Source: a virus. From it: a stretch of 64,000 nucleotides of DNA. Below, one piece after another: positions 50,438-58,750 of this stretch (its first letter is position 1; every line of letters begins with the position of its first letter). The notes below the pieces were generated by a model, which made no database searches, had not been told where the DNA came from, and saw only the letters and a program-made list of their open reading frames with translations. The translations under genes and the position numbers were made by a program. The DNA is taken from the IMG/VR virus record IMGVR_UViG_3300010885_020282, positions 1-64,000 of that record; one strand, 5' to 3'.

Positions 50438-51240
50438 CCACTGGCGCACTAATACTTGCCTTCAACAATGAAGAAACAGATTATGTAGCCATGGCATCAT
50501 GGAGTGCTAGAAACATACGTCGGCATCTTGGAATCCCAACCTCAATTATAACTGACTGTGTTGATGCTGCCAAGCTTGTTGATTTTGATCACGTGATATC
50601 AGCCAATTCACAAACTGGCGGTACACGCTATTTTGAAGATTATGACCGAACAGTGACCTGGCATAATGCTGGCCGCACTGATGTATACAATTTAACACCA
50701 TATGATCAAACATTGGTGCTAGATGCTGATTATGTTGTGGCCTGTAATGATTTGAAAACAGTGTTAAATGCAACACAGGATTTTATGTGCCACCGGCATG
50801 CACTTGACTTGACAACAGGAACTCTGTTTACTAACCTTAACCAATTTGGTGATTATAATTTTCCCATGTGGTGGGCCACAGTCATAATGTTCCGTAAAAG
50901 TAATACAGCACAATACATTTTTGATTCAATGCAAATGGTACGTGCTAACTGGCAGCACTATCGAGACTTGTACGGAATTAGACAAAGTAACTATCGAAAC
51001 GACTATGCACTCAGCATTGCATTGGGTGTTGTGAGCGGGCACACACTACAAGTTGATAATATTCCTTGGCCACTGTACAGCCTTGTGCCCAGTGTGGGAT
51101 TATCAAGAGTGCACGAAGACTCGTATCAGATACAGTACACAGATTCACAAAACCGACTCAAACAAATGACTTTTAGTGGTTTAGATTTTCACGCCATGGG
51201 CAAAAAACATCTGGAGGCTGTAATTGCCAGTACTAGCTGA
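50434..51240 (+). CDS. GT-A-fold glycosyltransferase-like protein
   Basis: A 268-residue protein with the start of a nucleotide-diphospho-sugar transferase: strand GALILAFNNEE, helix with SARNIRRHLG, strand IPTSIITD, then LTPYDQTLVLDADYVVACND containing a DAD (residues 97-99), the DxD that binds metal and the sugar-nucleotide phosphates in GT-A enzymes. WWATVIMFRKS and the SVGLSRVHEDSYQIQY region follow as in GT8/GT24-like folds. It lacks membrane segments. Four-base overlap with the previous gene. Donor and acceptor are unknown; the neighbours suggest a common pathway with the SGNH-like and radical SAM proteins. Such genes in phages often modify DNA, virion glycoproteins or host surface sugars. 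Confidence 0.75.
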   Translation: MTTGALILAFNNEETDYVAMASWSARNIRRHLGIPTSIITDCVDAAKLVDFDHVISANSQTGGTRYFEDYDRTVTWHNAGRTDVYNLTPYDQTLVLDADYVVACNDLKTVLNATQDFMCHRHALDLTTGTLFTNLNQFGDYNFPMWWATVIMFRKSNTAQYIFDSMQMVRANWQHYRDLYGIRQSNYRNDYALSIALGVVSGHTLQVDNIPWPLYSLVPSVGLSRVHEDSYQIQYTDSQNRLKQMTFSGLDFHAMGKKHLEAVIASTS

Positions 51241-51988
51241 ACGTGGGTACGTAATTCCTGCTATCGATACTGAAGATGTTGATTATCTGTCCTGTGCAAT
51301 AAAACTAGCACAGTCTATACGTCAATGGCATCCTGATGCTGATATATCTGTGTTGACTGTGCGTAGGTGTAGTGATTCTGTTTTCAATCATGTGATACCT
51401 TTACCACATGGTGACCTAGGTGGCTACGCAAATGACTGGCAAGTGTTTGCTGCCAGCCCTTATAGACAAACTATCAAGCTTGAAGCAGACATGTTGATAG
51501 CCAGCCCCATTGATCACTGGTGGACCATGTTTGAACATCGGGATGTGGTTGTTAGTACAGGATGTAGAGATTTTTATGATCAACCTGCAACCACAAGACG
51601 TTATCGTAAATTTATCGATGATAACCAGTTACCAGATGTTTATAATGCCATTACCTATTGGAGATTGAGTGCAACTGCACGAGATTTTTTTAACCTAGTG
51701 CGTAGCATTTTTGAAAATTGGGATGAATACAAACAACTGGTAAAGTTTCCTGAAGACACTCCCAGCACAGATTTTGTGTATGCCATGGCAGCACAGATCA
51801 TAGGTCCAGAATTGATCACCATGCCGTTTGCTAGTTACCCACGTATAGTACACATGAAGCGACATATTATTGGAACGCAAACAGAAGATTGGACTCAAGA
51901 ACTGGTATGGGAACAAGACCCATTGCGAATACAAACTGTGGCACAATGGGGTGCATTTCATTACAACATAAAGGATTGGCTATCATGA
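51224..51988 (+). CDS. Second GT-A-like protein (EAD instead of DxD)
   Basis: A 254-residue relative of the previous class: GYVIPAIDTEDVDYLSCAIK, helix LAQSIRQWHPDAD, strand ISVLTV, then YRQTIKLEADMLIASPIDHW, where EAD (87-89) stands at the DxD position. DFVYAMAAQIIGPELITMPF and a conserved YPRIVHMKRH follow. The start is a TTG at 51224, inside the upstream gene, chosen because GGAGG lies six bases before it and no ATG or GTG fits nearby. The altered DxD may still bind metal, or the enzyme may be metal-independent or inactive. It overlaps its downstream neighbour by four bases. Confidence 0.72.
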   Translation: MPVLAERGYVIPAIDTEDVDYLSCAIKLAQSIRQWHPDADISVLTVRRCSDSVFNHVIPLPHGDLGGYANDWQVFAASPYRQTIKLEADMLIASPIDHWWTMFEHRDVVVSTGCRDFYDQPATTRRYRKFIDDNQLPDVYNAITYWRLSATARDFFNLVRSIFENWDEYKQLVKFPEDTPSTDFVYAMAAQIIGPELITMPFASYPRIVHMKRHIIGTQTEDWTQELVWEQDPLRIQTVAQWGAFHYNIKDWLS

Positions 51989-52317
51989 TGACTGAACAAG
52001 AGTTTTGGGATATTTTACATGATGCTCCGCCCCCCAACCCTGTATTCTTTAGGTTATATTATGACGAATTAGGGACTCCGGTAACTTATACCATGGAAGA
52101 TCTACCTGGTAACTATATAGAGATTGACGCAGCCACATTTGCTTTGAGTCCAGTTAATGTGCGTGTGCGCAATAATCAGTTGATAGAAATTGTTACCATG
52201 CGTTCACAAAAACTTGTACCCGGCCAAGCTGGTAACAAATGCCATCCCCGCGATGTTGCTGTGATTGTAACAACTGATACCAGCACACTATGGAAGAAAA
52301 AAGTCTATGAAAGTTGA
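51985..52317 (+). CDS. Small conserved phage protein of unknown function
   Basis: 110 residues, starting at ATG 51985 within the stop of the previous gene (ATGA). Visible segments are MTEQEFWDILHDAPPPNPVF, FRLYYDELGTPVTYTMEDLP and GNYIEIDAATFALSPVNVRV, then basic and ending KKKVYES. The order helix, strands, PGNYIEID turn suggests a small beta-rich domain. Comparable short proteins occur in other aquatic T4-like phages with no function assigned. It sits between two glycosyltransferase-like genes and overlaps the downstream one by 11 bases. It is one of only two products in the operon small enough to be a peptide substrate, but it has no Cys-rich core or leader-like boundary. Confidence 0.65.
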   Translation: MMTEQEFWDILHDAPPPNPVFFRLYYDELGTPVTYTMEDLPGNYIEIDAATFALSPVNVRVRNNQLIEIVTMRSQKLVPGQAGNKCHPRDVAVIVTTDTSTLWKKKVYES

Positions 52318-53230
52318 CATTGCAGATCTAGACTGCATTTATTTGAGTTACGATGAACCAGCTAGGGAAGAGTTTTGGGTCAAGATTCGCAACATGATTC
52401 CTTGGGCACAACGTGTGGATGGTGTCAAGGGTAGTGATGCCGCACACAAAGCGGCAGCAGCCGCAAGTGACACTGAAAGATTTATTTTAATCGACGGAGA
52501 TAACTTACCTGATCCTGCGTTCTTTAACCAAACACTCAACTTTGCCACAGCAGATCACGAGCAAGCAGTTTTTCGTTGGAGAGCACGTAATCACATCAAT
52601 GGACTCATGTACGGTAATGGTGGCCTAAGTTCGTGGACACGTACATTTGTAAACTCGATGCGCACACACGAAGCTACCGATGGGCGGGACGAAACAGTGG
52701 TAGAGTTTTGTTTTGACCCACTATACTGGGCCATGCATGATTGTTACTCTACTACATATCCCAATGGATCTCCCAAACACGCCTGGCGTGCTGGTTTCCG
52801 TGAAGGTGTCAAGATGTGTCTAGACCGTGGGCGCAAGCCTAGCACCGCTGAGTTTAGACAACGTGTGCATCAGCGCAACCTAGACAATCTAACTGTGTGG
52901 CAAAATGTTGGCTTGGATGTTGACCAGGGAGCCTGGGCCATTGCTGGTGCTAGAATGGGCACGTACAAAACAATGCTGACAGACTGGGATTTTCGTGAAG
53001 TGCAATGGTTTGATGCACTAGAAGCAATCTGGGAATCAATCAAGTCAACTGACCCTGCTGAGATTATTCAACAGTACTCTGGTCCGTTGCAAACTCAATT
53101 GGATCTGCCAACAGCAATAATGATGCCTGATCAGAGTCAATTCTTTAAACATCATTATCGCAGTAATTGGCACAATCTCGGCGTTATGACAAGAGAGATC
53201 GATGTAATAAGAAAGCAAGAGGGTTGGTGA
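52307..53230 (+). CDS. Glycosyltransferase-like protein with DGD motif
   Basis: A 307-residue protein with DLDCIYLSYDEPAREEFWVK at the N-terminus, PWAQRVDGVKGSDAAHKAA and TERFILIDGDNLPDPAFF, where DGD (63-65) would be the metal/nucleotide-sugar-binding DxD of a GT-A-like fold. NHINGLMYGNGGLSSW and FDPLYWAMHDCYSTTYPNGS lie in the middle and a helical region with AWRAGFREGVKMCLDRG follows. Similar proteins are found in cyanophage-like genomes as putative glycosyltransferases. The ATG at 52307 lies 11 bases inside the previous gene; the stop overlaps the SGNH-like gene by one base. Substrates are unknown. Confidence 0.7.
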   Translation: MKVDIADLDCIYLSYDEPAREEFWVKIRNMIPWAQRVDGVKGSDAAHKAAAAASDTERFILIDGDNLPDPAFFNQTLNFATADHEQAVFRWRARNHINGLMYGNGGLSSWTRTFVNSMRTHEATDGRDETVVEFCFDPLYWAMHDCYSTTYPNGSPKHAWRAGFREGVKMCLDRGRKPSTAEFRQRVHQRNLDNLTVWQNVGLDVDQGAWAIAGARMGTYKTMLTDWDFREVQWFDALEAIWESIKSTDPAEIIQQYSGPLQTQLDLPTAIMMPDQSQFFKHHYRSNWHNLGVMTREIDVIRKQEGW

Positions 53231-53931
53231 TGCGTTTATTGGTCAATGGATGTAGTTTTAGTCGTGGTCCCATTGCCTGGCCCAATCACGTGGCTCGTTT
53301 GTTAAATGCAGATCTTGTTAACCTAGCACAGTCGGGTGCAGGCAACAACTACATTGCCCAAACAACACAAGCAGAGCTTGCACGATGCGACTATGATCTT
53401 GTGCTGGTTATGTGGAGCGGGCTAGAACGCATTGATATACAAGTGGAGCGCATAGAAGATTTTGATCAAACACTGTGCACTAGCTTGTATCAAAGCAGTC
53501 AAAACGACTGGGCTGAAAAAATAGTAGAACCTGTAAACGATCAAGACTGTGTACAAAAAGACTGGGTGTTTGGTGTAGGATATTTGAATGGTGATCGATT
53601 CCTAACAAGCAATGGGCTGTTTACTAAACAATACATGTACCAGTCATTGAGCCAGCACACACAACGTAGCATGTATCACATGATCAGTTTGCAGAGTTAT
53701 TGCAAATCTCGTGGCATACCGTTTGTGGCAACATTCTATCAAAACTATGTGACTGAGTTTGATCATTTCCCTACACTAAAAGCTCAGTTAGACTGGAACA
53801 ATATCTATAATCAAGTCAACTTGTTTGATCTTGTCAAGCAAACAAAGGACTTTGATACAGATGGGCTACACCCTGGTGCAACGGCATATGAACGCTGGGC
53901 TGTTAATTTATATAATTTTATTTCAAAATGA
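53230..53931 (+). CDS. SGNH-hydrolase-like protein
   Basis: A 233-residue protein with the SGNH/GDSL order: nucleophile loop LVNGCSFSRG with Ser9 (GCS in place of GDS), QSGAGNNYIAQTT supplying the Gly and Asn of blocks II/III (36-40), strand YDLVLVMWSGLERIDI, and near the C-terminus DTDGLHPGATAYERWA with Asp211 and His214 of the catalytic dyad. Enzymes of this family remove or transfer acetyl or acyl groups on sugars and lipids. The ATG at 53230 overlaps the previous stop (TGATG); an in-frame start 21 codons earlier lies inside the upstream gene. It overlaps the next gene by four bases. A role in trimming or acylating a glycan made by the neighbouring glycosyltransferases is plausible. Confidence 0.75.
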   Translation: MRLLVNGCSFSRGPIAWPNHVARLLNADLVNLAQSGAGNNYIAQTTQAELARCDYDLVLVMWSGLERIDIQVERIEDFDQTLCTSLYQSSQNDWAEKIVEPVNDQDCVQKDWVFGVGYLNGDRFLTSNGLFTKQYMYQSLSQHTQRSMYHMISLQSYCKSRGIPFVATFYQNYVTEFDHFPTLKAQLDWNNIYNQVNLFDLVKQTKDFDTDGLHPGATAYERWAVNLYNFISK

Positions 53932-54905
53932 TCACACTACCAAACATAGATGGAAAAATTTGGAATCTTGAACAAAAGATTGTTGACATAATAGATTGTG
54001 TAATAAATCAACAGTCCTTGACTATTAGTCTAAACAACGAAGGGCCCGACGCTGCCGAGCTGGGCTTGTATTCTTTGTTAGACGCTATTTGTAGACAATA
54101 CAATTACCCTAAACAAAATATACATATCTTAACTTGTAATCAGTTAGAATATCATCATGAGTATTGTATAGAAAAACAATCACCTCTGTATGTGTCTGAA
54201 TCACAGCAATTTGCACTAAAGCACCAATTCCCAACAAAAACATTCGGTGACAGCTTCAAACACTTTGGTTTGTTTATAGGTCGCAGTAATTGGTTACGAT
54301 TATGGCTTGCTAGTTATATGTACAATTGTCACCGAAATCAAACAAAGATGACTTTTCACTACGATCCTAAACTGGACTTTCATCAGGATCACCTGGGCTT
54401 AGACGATCTAATCAGATTTAAATCAGACTTAATACAGGATCTAAATCCAATGCAATTGATTTCTGATTCCCCAATAGTAGATCAAACTGTAGAAACATAC
54501 CCTATACTAACACCGGCACATTTTAATATAAGCAAAGTATACCATTCTTTCTTTTTAGAAATAGTATGCGAAACGTACAGCCGTGGCGCTAGTTTTTACC
54601 CCACTGAAAAAATCTGGCGCCCAATCATCAACCGCACCCCTTTTATTGTTCAGGGTCCTCAGAATTATACCAACAACCTGCATCGTTTAGGGTTTAAAAC
54701 TTTTAGTAACTGGTTTGATGAAAGTCATGGCCAAGATGATTACAGTTATCAACCCGTGGGTATTTGTACTACATTGAATCAATTGGCTGCATATTCAACA
54801 GAAGAGTTAGAGGGCATATATATTGACATGACTGATACATTAGAACACAACTATCAAGTCTTGATGGAATTAACTGACAAAAAGATAGTAGAGATTTTTA
54901 AATGA
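53928..54905 (+). CDS. Glycosyltransferase-like protein with TEK...PFI C-terminal domain
   Basis: A 325-residue protein, unrecognised N-terminal half (residues 1-190), followed by a C-terminal domain about 200-300: FFLEIVCETYSRGASFYPTE, KIWRPIINRTPFIVQGPQNY and LHRLGFKTFSNWFDESHG. The pattern E-t...TEKi..P.....PFIv......Y...L..LGFKTF....DES is shared with the protein at 56271-57422 and recalls the donor-binding region of GT10-type fucosyltransferases (TEK..da...g.vPI). This suggests a GT-B-like enzyme, but the similarity is by eye. Overlaps both neighbours by four bases (ATGA), so it is embedded between the SGNH-like and the first radical SAM gene. Confidence 0.6.
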   Translation: MITLPNIDGKIWNLEQKIVDIIDCVINQQSLTISLNNEGPDAAELGLYSLLDAICRQYNYPKQNIHILTCNQLEYHHEYCIEKQSPLYVSESQQFALKHQFPTKTFGDSFKHFGLFIGRSNWLRLWLASYMYNCHRNQTKMTFHYDPKLDFHQDHLGLDDLIRFKSDLIQDLNPMQLISDSPIVDQTVETYPILTPAHFNISKVYHSFFLEIVCETYSRGASFYPTEKIWRPIINRTPFIVQGPQNYTNNLHRLGFKTFSNWFDESHGQDDYSYQPVGICTTLNQLAAYSTEELEGIYIDMTDTLEHNYQVLMELTDKKIVEIFK

Positions 54906-56296
54906 GCCAGGACAATGAAACACTAACCAACAAAAGCAACTTCATGGGATCTGCCGAGCAAATGAAAGACTCCCTGGGTCCTGCTCTTTGCCTGGCTAAA
55001 TGGAAGCAAGTGAGTCTACACTTGCCTACTGGGCTCAACAACTCGTGTTACCATCCTCCCTTGCAATCAATTCCAGTGGAGGGATTGGCAGATAACCCTG
55101 GACAGTTGCACAACACTCCGCACAAAAAAGCACAACGTGTGTTAATGCTAAAGAATGAACGCCCTGCAGAATGCCAGTACTGTTGGAACATGGAAGACCT
55201 AGGCGAAATGAGTGACCGGCATTATCGTTCAGGTGAACCCTGGGCCGCAGTTGACCTAGAAAAAATTCGTAACAGCACAGGACTCGAAGATGACATTATC
55301 CCCAGTTACGTGGAAGTTAATTTTAATCATGCTTGTAATCTTAAATGTAGTTATTGCTCACCTCAGTTTAGTTCAAGTTGGCAAGACGAAGTGGAAAGAC
55401 ACGGAGCATACCCCACCCATCGCCCTCATAATGCTCCTGAGCACTTTAGTGGTAATCGCAGACCTATTCCTGCTAGGGCCGATAACCCTTATGTAGATGC
55501 TTTCTGGGCTTGGTGGCCCACCTTGTACCCACAACTAAAACATTTTCGCATGACCGGCGGCGAACCACTAATGGATCGAAACACCTATCGAGTGTTTGAC
55601 TATGTGTTGGCCTTGCCCAAACCCGATTTGCATTTAAATGTAACCAGTAACTTTAGCGTAGAAGATGTGTTGTTTGAAAAGTACCTGGGCTATGTCAAAC
55701 AGCTATGTGACACCAATATTGAACACTTCATGCAGTATGTGAGCCTTGACACAGGTAATTTTTTACAAGCCGAATACATACGGCATGGTCTCAACGGCGC
55801 AAGATTAATTGACAATGTGTTGCGTTACCTAGATGAAGTTCCTGCAAGAAACAGTTTGACATTTATTGTTACTATGAACAATCTCTCTGTAACAGGATTC
55901 CAAAGTTTGATGGAATGGATACTTGTGCTAAGAACTACATTTAGCGACACCTATCAACGTGTGTGGTTTGATACCCCTGTATTACGTGCACCCTCTTGGC
56001 AAAGCCTGCAAATCTTGCCTGAAAGTTATGCTGTCATGTTAGAACGCACAGCTGATTGGATGCAAGAGCGTGTTACTGCAGGATTGCACGGCTTTAAAGA
56101 TTATGAAGTGCAACGTTTGCGGAGAGACATCGCCTGGATGCGAGAAGGACAAAAGCTTGATAATATTCAAAACAAAGCAGACTTTTATCGTTTCTTTAGC
56201 GAGCACGATCGTAGACGAGATACAGACTTCTTGCAAACTTTTCCTGAAATGAAGTCCTGGTGGACAGAATGTGAAGCGCATGCTCGGCAATCGTAA
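54902..56296 (+). CDS. Radical SAM protein 1 with N-terminal twitch-type domain
   Basis: A 464-residue member of the twitch-domain radical SAM group seen in phages. Auxiliary-cluster cysteines come first: C30 (LGPALCLAKW), C49 (NNSCYHPP) and the pair C91/C94 (ECQYCWNMED). The radical SAM motif is C145-x3-C149-x2-C152 (NHACNLKCSYC), followed by the SAM-binding RMTGGEPLM and a barrel with YVSLDTGN. The C-terminal 90 residues are helical and end in DTDFLQTFPEMKSWW, shared with the paralogue at 57419. It uses an ATGA overlap with the previous gene. These enzymes generate a 5'-deoxyadenosyl radical; the substrate could be a peptide, a sugar or a nucleotide. The HPP motif after C49 also occurs in the 57419 paralogue. 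Confidence 0.85.
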   Translation: MSQDNETLTNKSNFMGSAEQMKDSLGPALCLAKWKQVSLHLPTGLNNSCYHPPLQSIPVEGLADNPGQLHNTPHKKAQRVLMLKNERPAECQYCWNMEDLGEMSDRHYRSGEPWAAVDLEKIRNSTGLEDDIIPSYVEVNFNHACNLKCSYCSPQFSSSWQDEVERHGAYPTHRPHNAPEHFSGNRRPIPARADNPYVDAFWAWWPTLYPQLKHFRMTGGEPLMDRNTYRVFDYVLALPKPDLHLNVTSNFSVEDVLFEKYLGYVKQLCDTNIEHFMQYVSLDTGNFLQAEYIRHGLNGARLIDNVLRYLDEVPARNSLTFIVTMNNLSVTGFQSLMEWILVLRTTFSDTYQRVWFDTPVLRAPSWQSLQILPESYAVMLERTADWMQERVTAGLHGFKDYEVQRLRRDIAWMREGQKLDNIQNKADFYRFFSEHDRRRDTDFLQTFPEMKSWWTECEAHARQS

Positions 56297-57422
56297 ACTA
56301 ATACTAGACAGATTTTGTGAAGTATACTTGTTATTAAAACCCTGGGTAGATGAAATATTTTGGGATTTCTCCACAGTAGATCCTGAACCCGGTGCAATAT
56401 ACATGATTGGACGACAGCAACTGATCAACAATCGTGAAAAATTTCGGGACATGGCCGCTAGCGGATTATACACAATGGTGTTTAACAACAGTGCCGAAGG
56501 ATCGTGGACATTAGAAAGTCAAATAAAACAACTCAAACTTGAAGAACTAGCACTGGATAAAAGGATATTGTTTGTAGGCGGTGCACCAATTAACCTAGAC
56601 TTTGCGTGTTTATCACATGAGCACTTTTTGGCCAGCATACTGGACTACGATGAAAACGTTGCTGTGCAATCTCATACCGATGACATATTCTCCAAGCATG
56701 ACAAGCCATATAAGTTCTTATTTTTAAATGGTCGTGCCAGACCGCATAGGAAATATCTGTACGAACGATTCAAAAGAAATGGTACACTAGACCATGCTTT
56801 ATGGACCATGTTGGATGCCAAGCCTACTGTGGTTAGAACATTTGATTTATACGAGAACGACACAAATGTCATGGCCACACCAACACCATTGCAACGCTTG
56901 CCAGACCACTACGAAGTAGACAGATATCGTGATCCCACGTTTGGGCCAATTGTGCTGGATCAATCCAACATAAAACAAGAATTATTTAGAAATGAATGGG
57001 GTGATATTTACCTTGCACCCGAACCATATGTGGACACATATTTTAGTCTGGTTACAGAAACAGTATGTGCAGAAAGTACATACAGTTTTAGAACAGAAAA
57101 AATAGCTAAACCACTTGTCATGGGTCACCCATTTATTGTGGCATCAACGCCGGGGTTTTATCAAGACTTACACACCCTAGGATTTAAAACATTTGCCGGT
57201 ATCATTGATGAAAGTTTTGATTCAATTGACAACGCTCAACTTAGAATGGATCGAATTGTGGACATTGTAACAGATTTATGTCAGCAAGACCTTGCGAGTT
57301 TCCTTCGGGCGTGTTATAATGTATGTAAATACAATCAGCAACATCTTGTGGAAATTCAAGCAAAAGATCGAAAAGAATTTCCTGATCGTTTCTCCCAATT
57401 TATAAATCAATACATTCAATGA
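56271..57422 (+). CDS. Unknown protein sharing the TEK...PFI domain
   Basis: About 380 residues, starting at GTG 56271 or ATG 56280; both are in frame, inside the upstream gene, with no strong ribosome site. The middle has DKPYKFLFLNGRARPHRKYL, a segment typical of uncharacterised cyanophage proteins with possible glycosyltransferase folds. The C-terminus contains TVCAESTYSFRTEKIAKPLV, GHPFIVASTPGFYQDLHTLG and FKTFAGIIDESFD, the same domain as in the protein at 53928-54905. The two may be paralogous transferases acting on different acceptors. It lies between two radical SAM genes and overlaps the next by four bases (ATGA). Confidence 0.6.
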   Translation: MKRMLGNRKLILDRFCEVYLLLKPWVDEIFWDFSTVDPEPGAIYMIGRQQLINNREKFRDMAASGLYTMVFNNSAEGSWTLESQIKQLKLEELALDKRILFVGGAPINLDFACLSHEHFLASILDYDENVAVQSHTDDIFSKHDKPYKFLFLNGRARPHRKYLYERFKRNGTLDHALWTMLDAKPTVVRTFDLYENDTNVMATPTPLQRLPDHYEVDRYRDPTFGPIVLDQSNIKQELFRNEWGDIYLAPEPYVDTYFSLVTETVCAESTYSFRTEKIAKPLVMGHPFIVASTPGFYQDLHTLGFKTFAGIIDESFDSIDNAQLRMDRIVDIVTDLCQQDLASFLRACYNVCKYNQQHLVEIQAKDRKEFPDRFSQFINQYIQ

Positions 57423-58750
57423 ATGATCTAGAATTCCGTACTACAGTATTGGACCCACTTAGCGATAGTTTTTGTGCAGCCAAATGGTACAATGCAACCA
57501 TTTGGTTGGGCAGTGGCATGACCACCAGTTGCCATCATCCCCCGGCCCATTTAGTCGACAAAGATAAAGTCGGTGCTAACCCTAGGCTGTTGCACAACAC
57601 TGATCAAAAGAAAGACGATCGCAGAAAGATGCTCACAGGCGAACGACCTGCAGGCTGCGAATACTGTTGGAAAATTGAAGACATGGGTCGCGATGCCATC
57701 AGTGACCGTGTGTATAAAAGTAAAATTTATCCTATCCACGCATTAAAGGAAGCATATGAAACACCTGTTGAACAAGATGTCAACTTACGTACCTTGGAAA
57801 TTGCTTTTGACCGTACTTGCCAGTTTGCTTGTAGCTACTGCAATCCTGCTTTTAGTAGCACATGGGTTCGAGATATACGAAACAACGGCGCTTACAAGGG
57901 CTTGGTTAGCGATGGCAGGAATCATTTTACTCATGATCACGCTGCCGCTCAACTTTACAAATTCGGAGAAAGAAATCCCTACGTGGACGCATTCTTTGCC
58001 TGGTGGGAAAGCGACCTCCATAGAACACTCCAAGAGCTTAGAATAACCGGTGGTGAGCCACTGATGTCAGGATATACCTGGAAACTGATTGATTGGTTCA
58101 AAGAAAACCAAGGCAAGTCAACCACACGACTTGCTATCAACAGCAATCTTGGTACTGATGTAGATGTTGATAGACTGCTATCCAGTATTGACGGAATGGC
58201 AATAGATCTTTACACGTCAAATGAAGCTGTGGGAGTCCAAGCCGAATACATACGTGATGGACTTGTGTGGCAAGACTGGGTTGACAATGTTGAACGTTTG
58301 TTAGCAAGCAAAAAGTTCCGTGGCATACACGTCATGTGCACAATCAATGCTTTGTGCTTGGACACCTTGGATCAACTGCTAGAGTGCATAATGGAATGGA
58401 AATCCAAACACGGTCGTGACGCTATCAGTTTTACACTCAATATTTTGCGTTTTCCTAGCTTTCAGTCCCCCTTGGTGTTGCCCAATACAACACGCATGAT
58501 TTACCGGCAAAGACTAATCACATGGTTAGAACACTACCACAATTCAATATTCTTACATGAGCATGAGCTCAATCATGTTCAACGACTAGTAGATTACCTA
58601 GACGTAGTAAAGACCCCGCACAGTGAAGCATTTGAAATGCCCAAACTCCTAAATGATTTTAAACAGTTCTATACACAGTACGATACTCGGCGTAGCAAGA
58701 ACTTTGTAAAAACATTTCCAGCATTAACTGATTGGTACAACACCTTATGA
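57419..58750 (+). CDS. Radical SAM protein 2 with N-terminal twitch-type domain
   Basis: A 443-residue paralogue of the 54902 protein. It has the same layout: C19 (SFCAAKW), C38 in TSCHHPPAH, C80/C83 (GCEYCWKIED), then the radical SAM cysteines C134, C138 and C141 (DRTCQFACSYCNPAF), followed by RITGGEPLM. The segment NPYVDAFFAWW matches the first paralogue's NPYVDAFWAWW, and both end in a helical DTRRSKNFVKTFPAL-type tail. Differences are concentrated in the barrel's second half, suggesting distinct substrates. Four-base overlaps join it to both neighbours. A duplication of the radical SAM gene with the transferase gene between the copies seems likely. Confidence 0.85.
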   Translation: MNDLEFRTTVLDPLSDSFCAAKWYNATIWLGSGMTTSCHHPPAHLVDKDKVGANPRLLHNTDQKKDDRRKMLTGERPAGCEYCWKIEDMGRDAISDRVYKSKIYPIHALKEAYETPVEQDVNLRTLEIAFDRTCQFACSYCNPAFSSTWVRDIRNNGAYKGLVSDGRNHFTHDHAAAQLYKFGERNPYVDAFFAWWESDLHRTLQELRITGGEPLMSGYTWKLIDWFKENQGKSTTRLAINSNLGTDVDVDRLLSSIDGMAIDLYTSNEAVGVQAEYIRDGLVWQDWVDNVERLLASKKFRGIHVMCTINALCLDTLDQLLECIMEWKSKHGRDAISFTLNILRFPSFQSPLVLPNTTRMIYRQRLITWLEHYHNSIFLHEHELNHVQRLVDYLDVVKTPHSEAFEMPKLLNDFKQFYTQYDTRRSKNFVKTFPALTDWYNTL

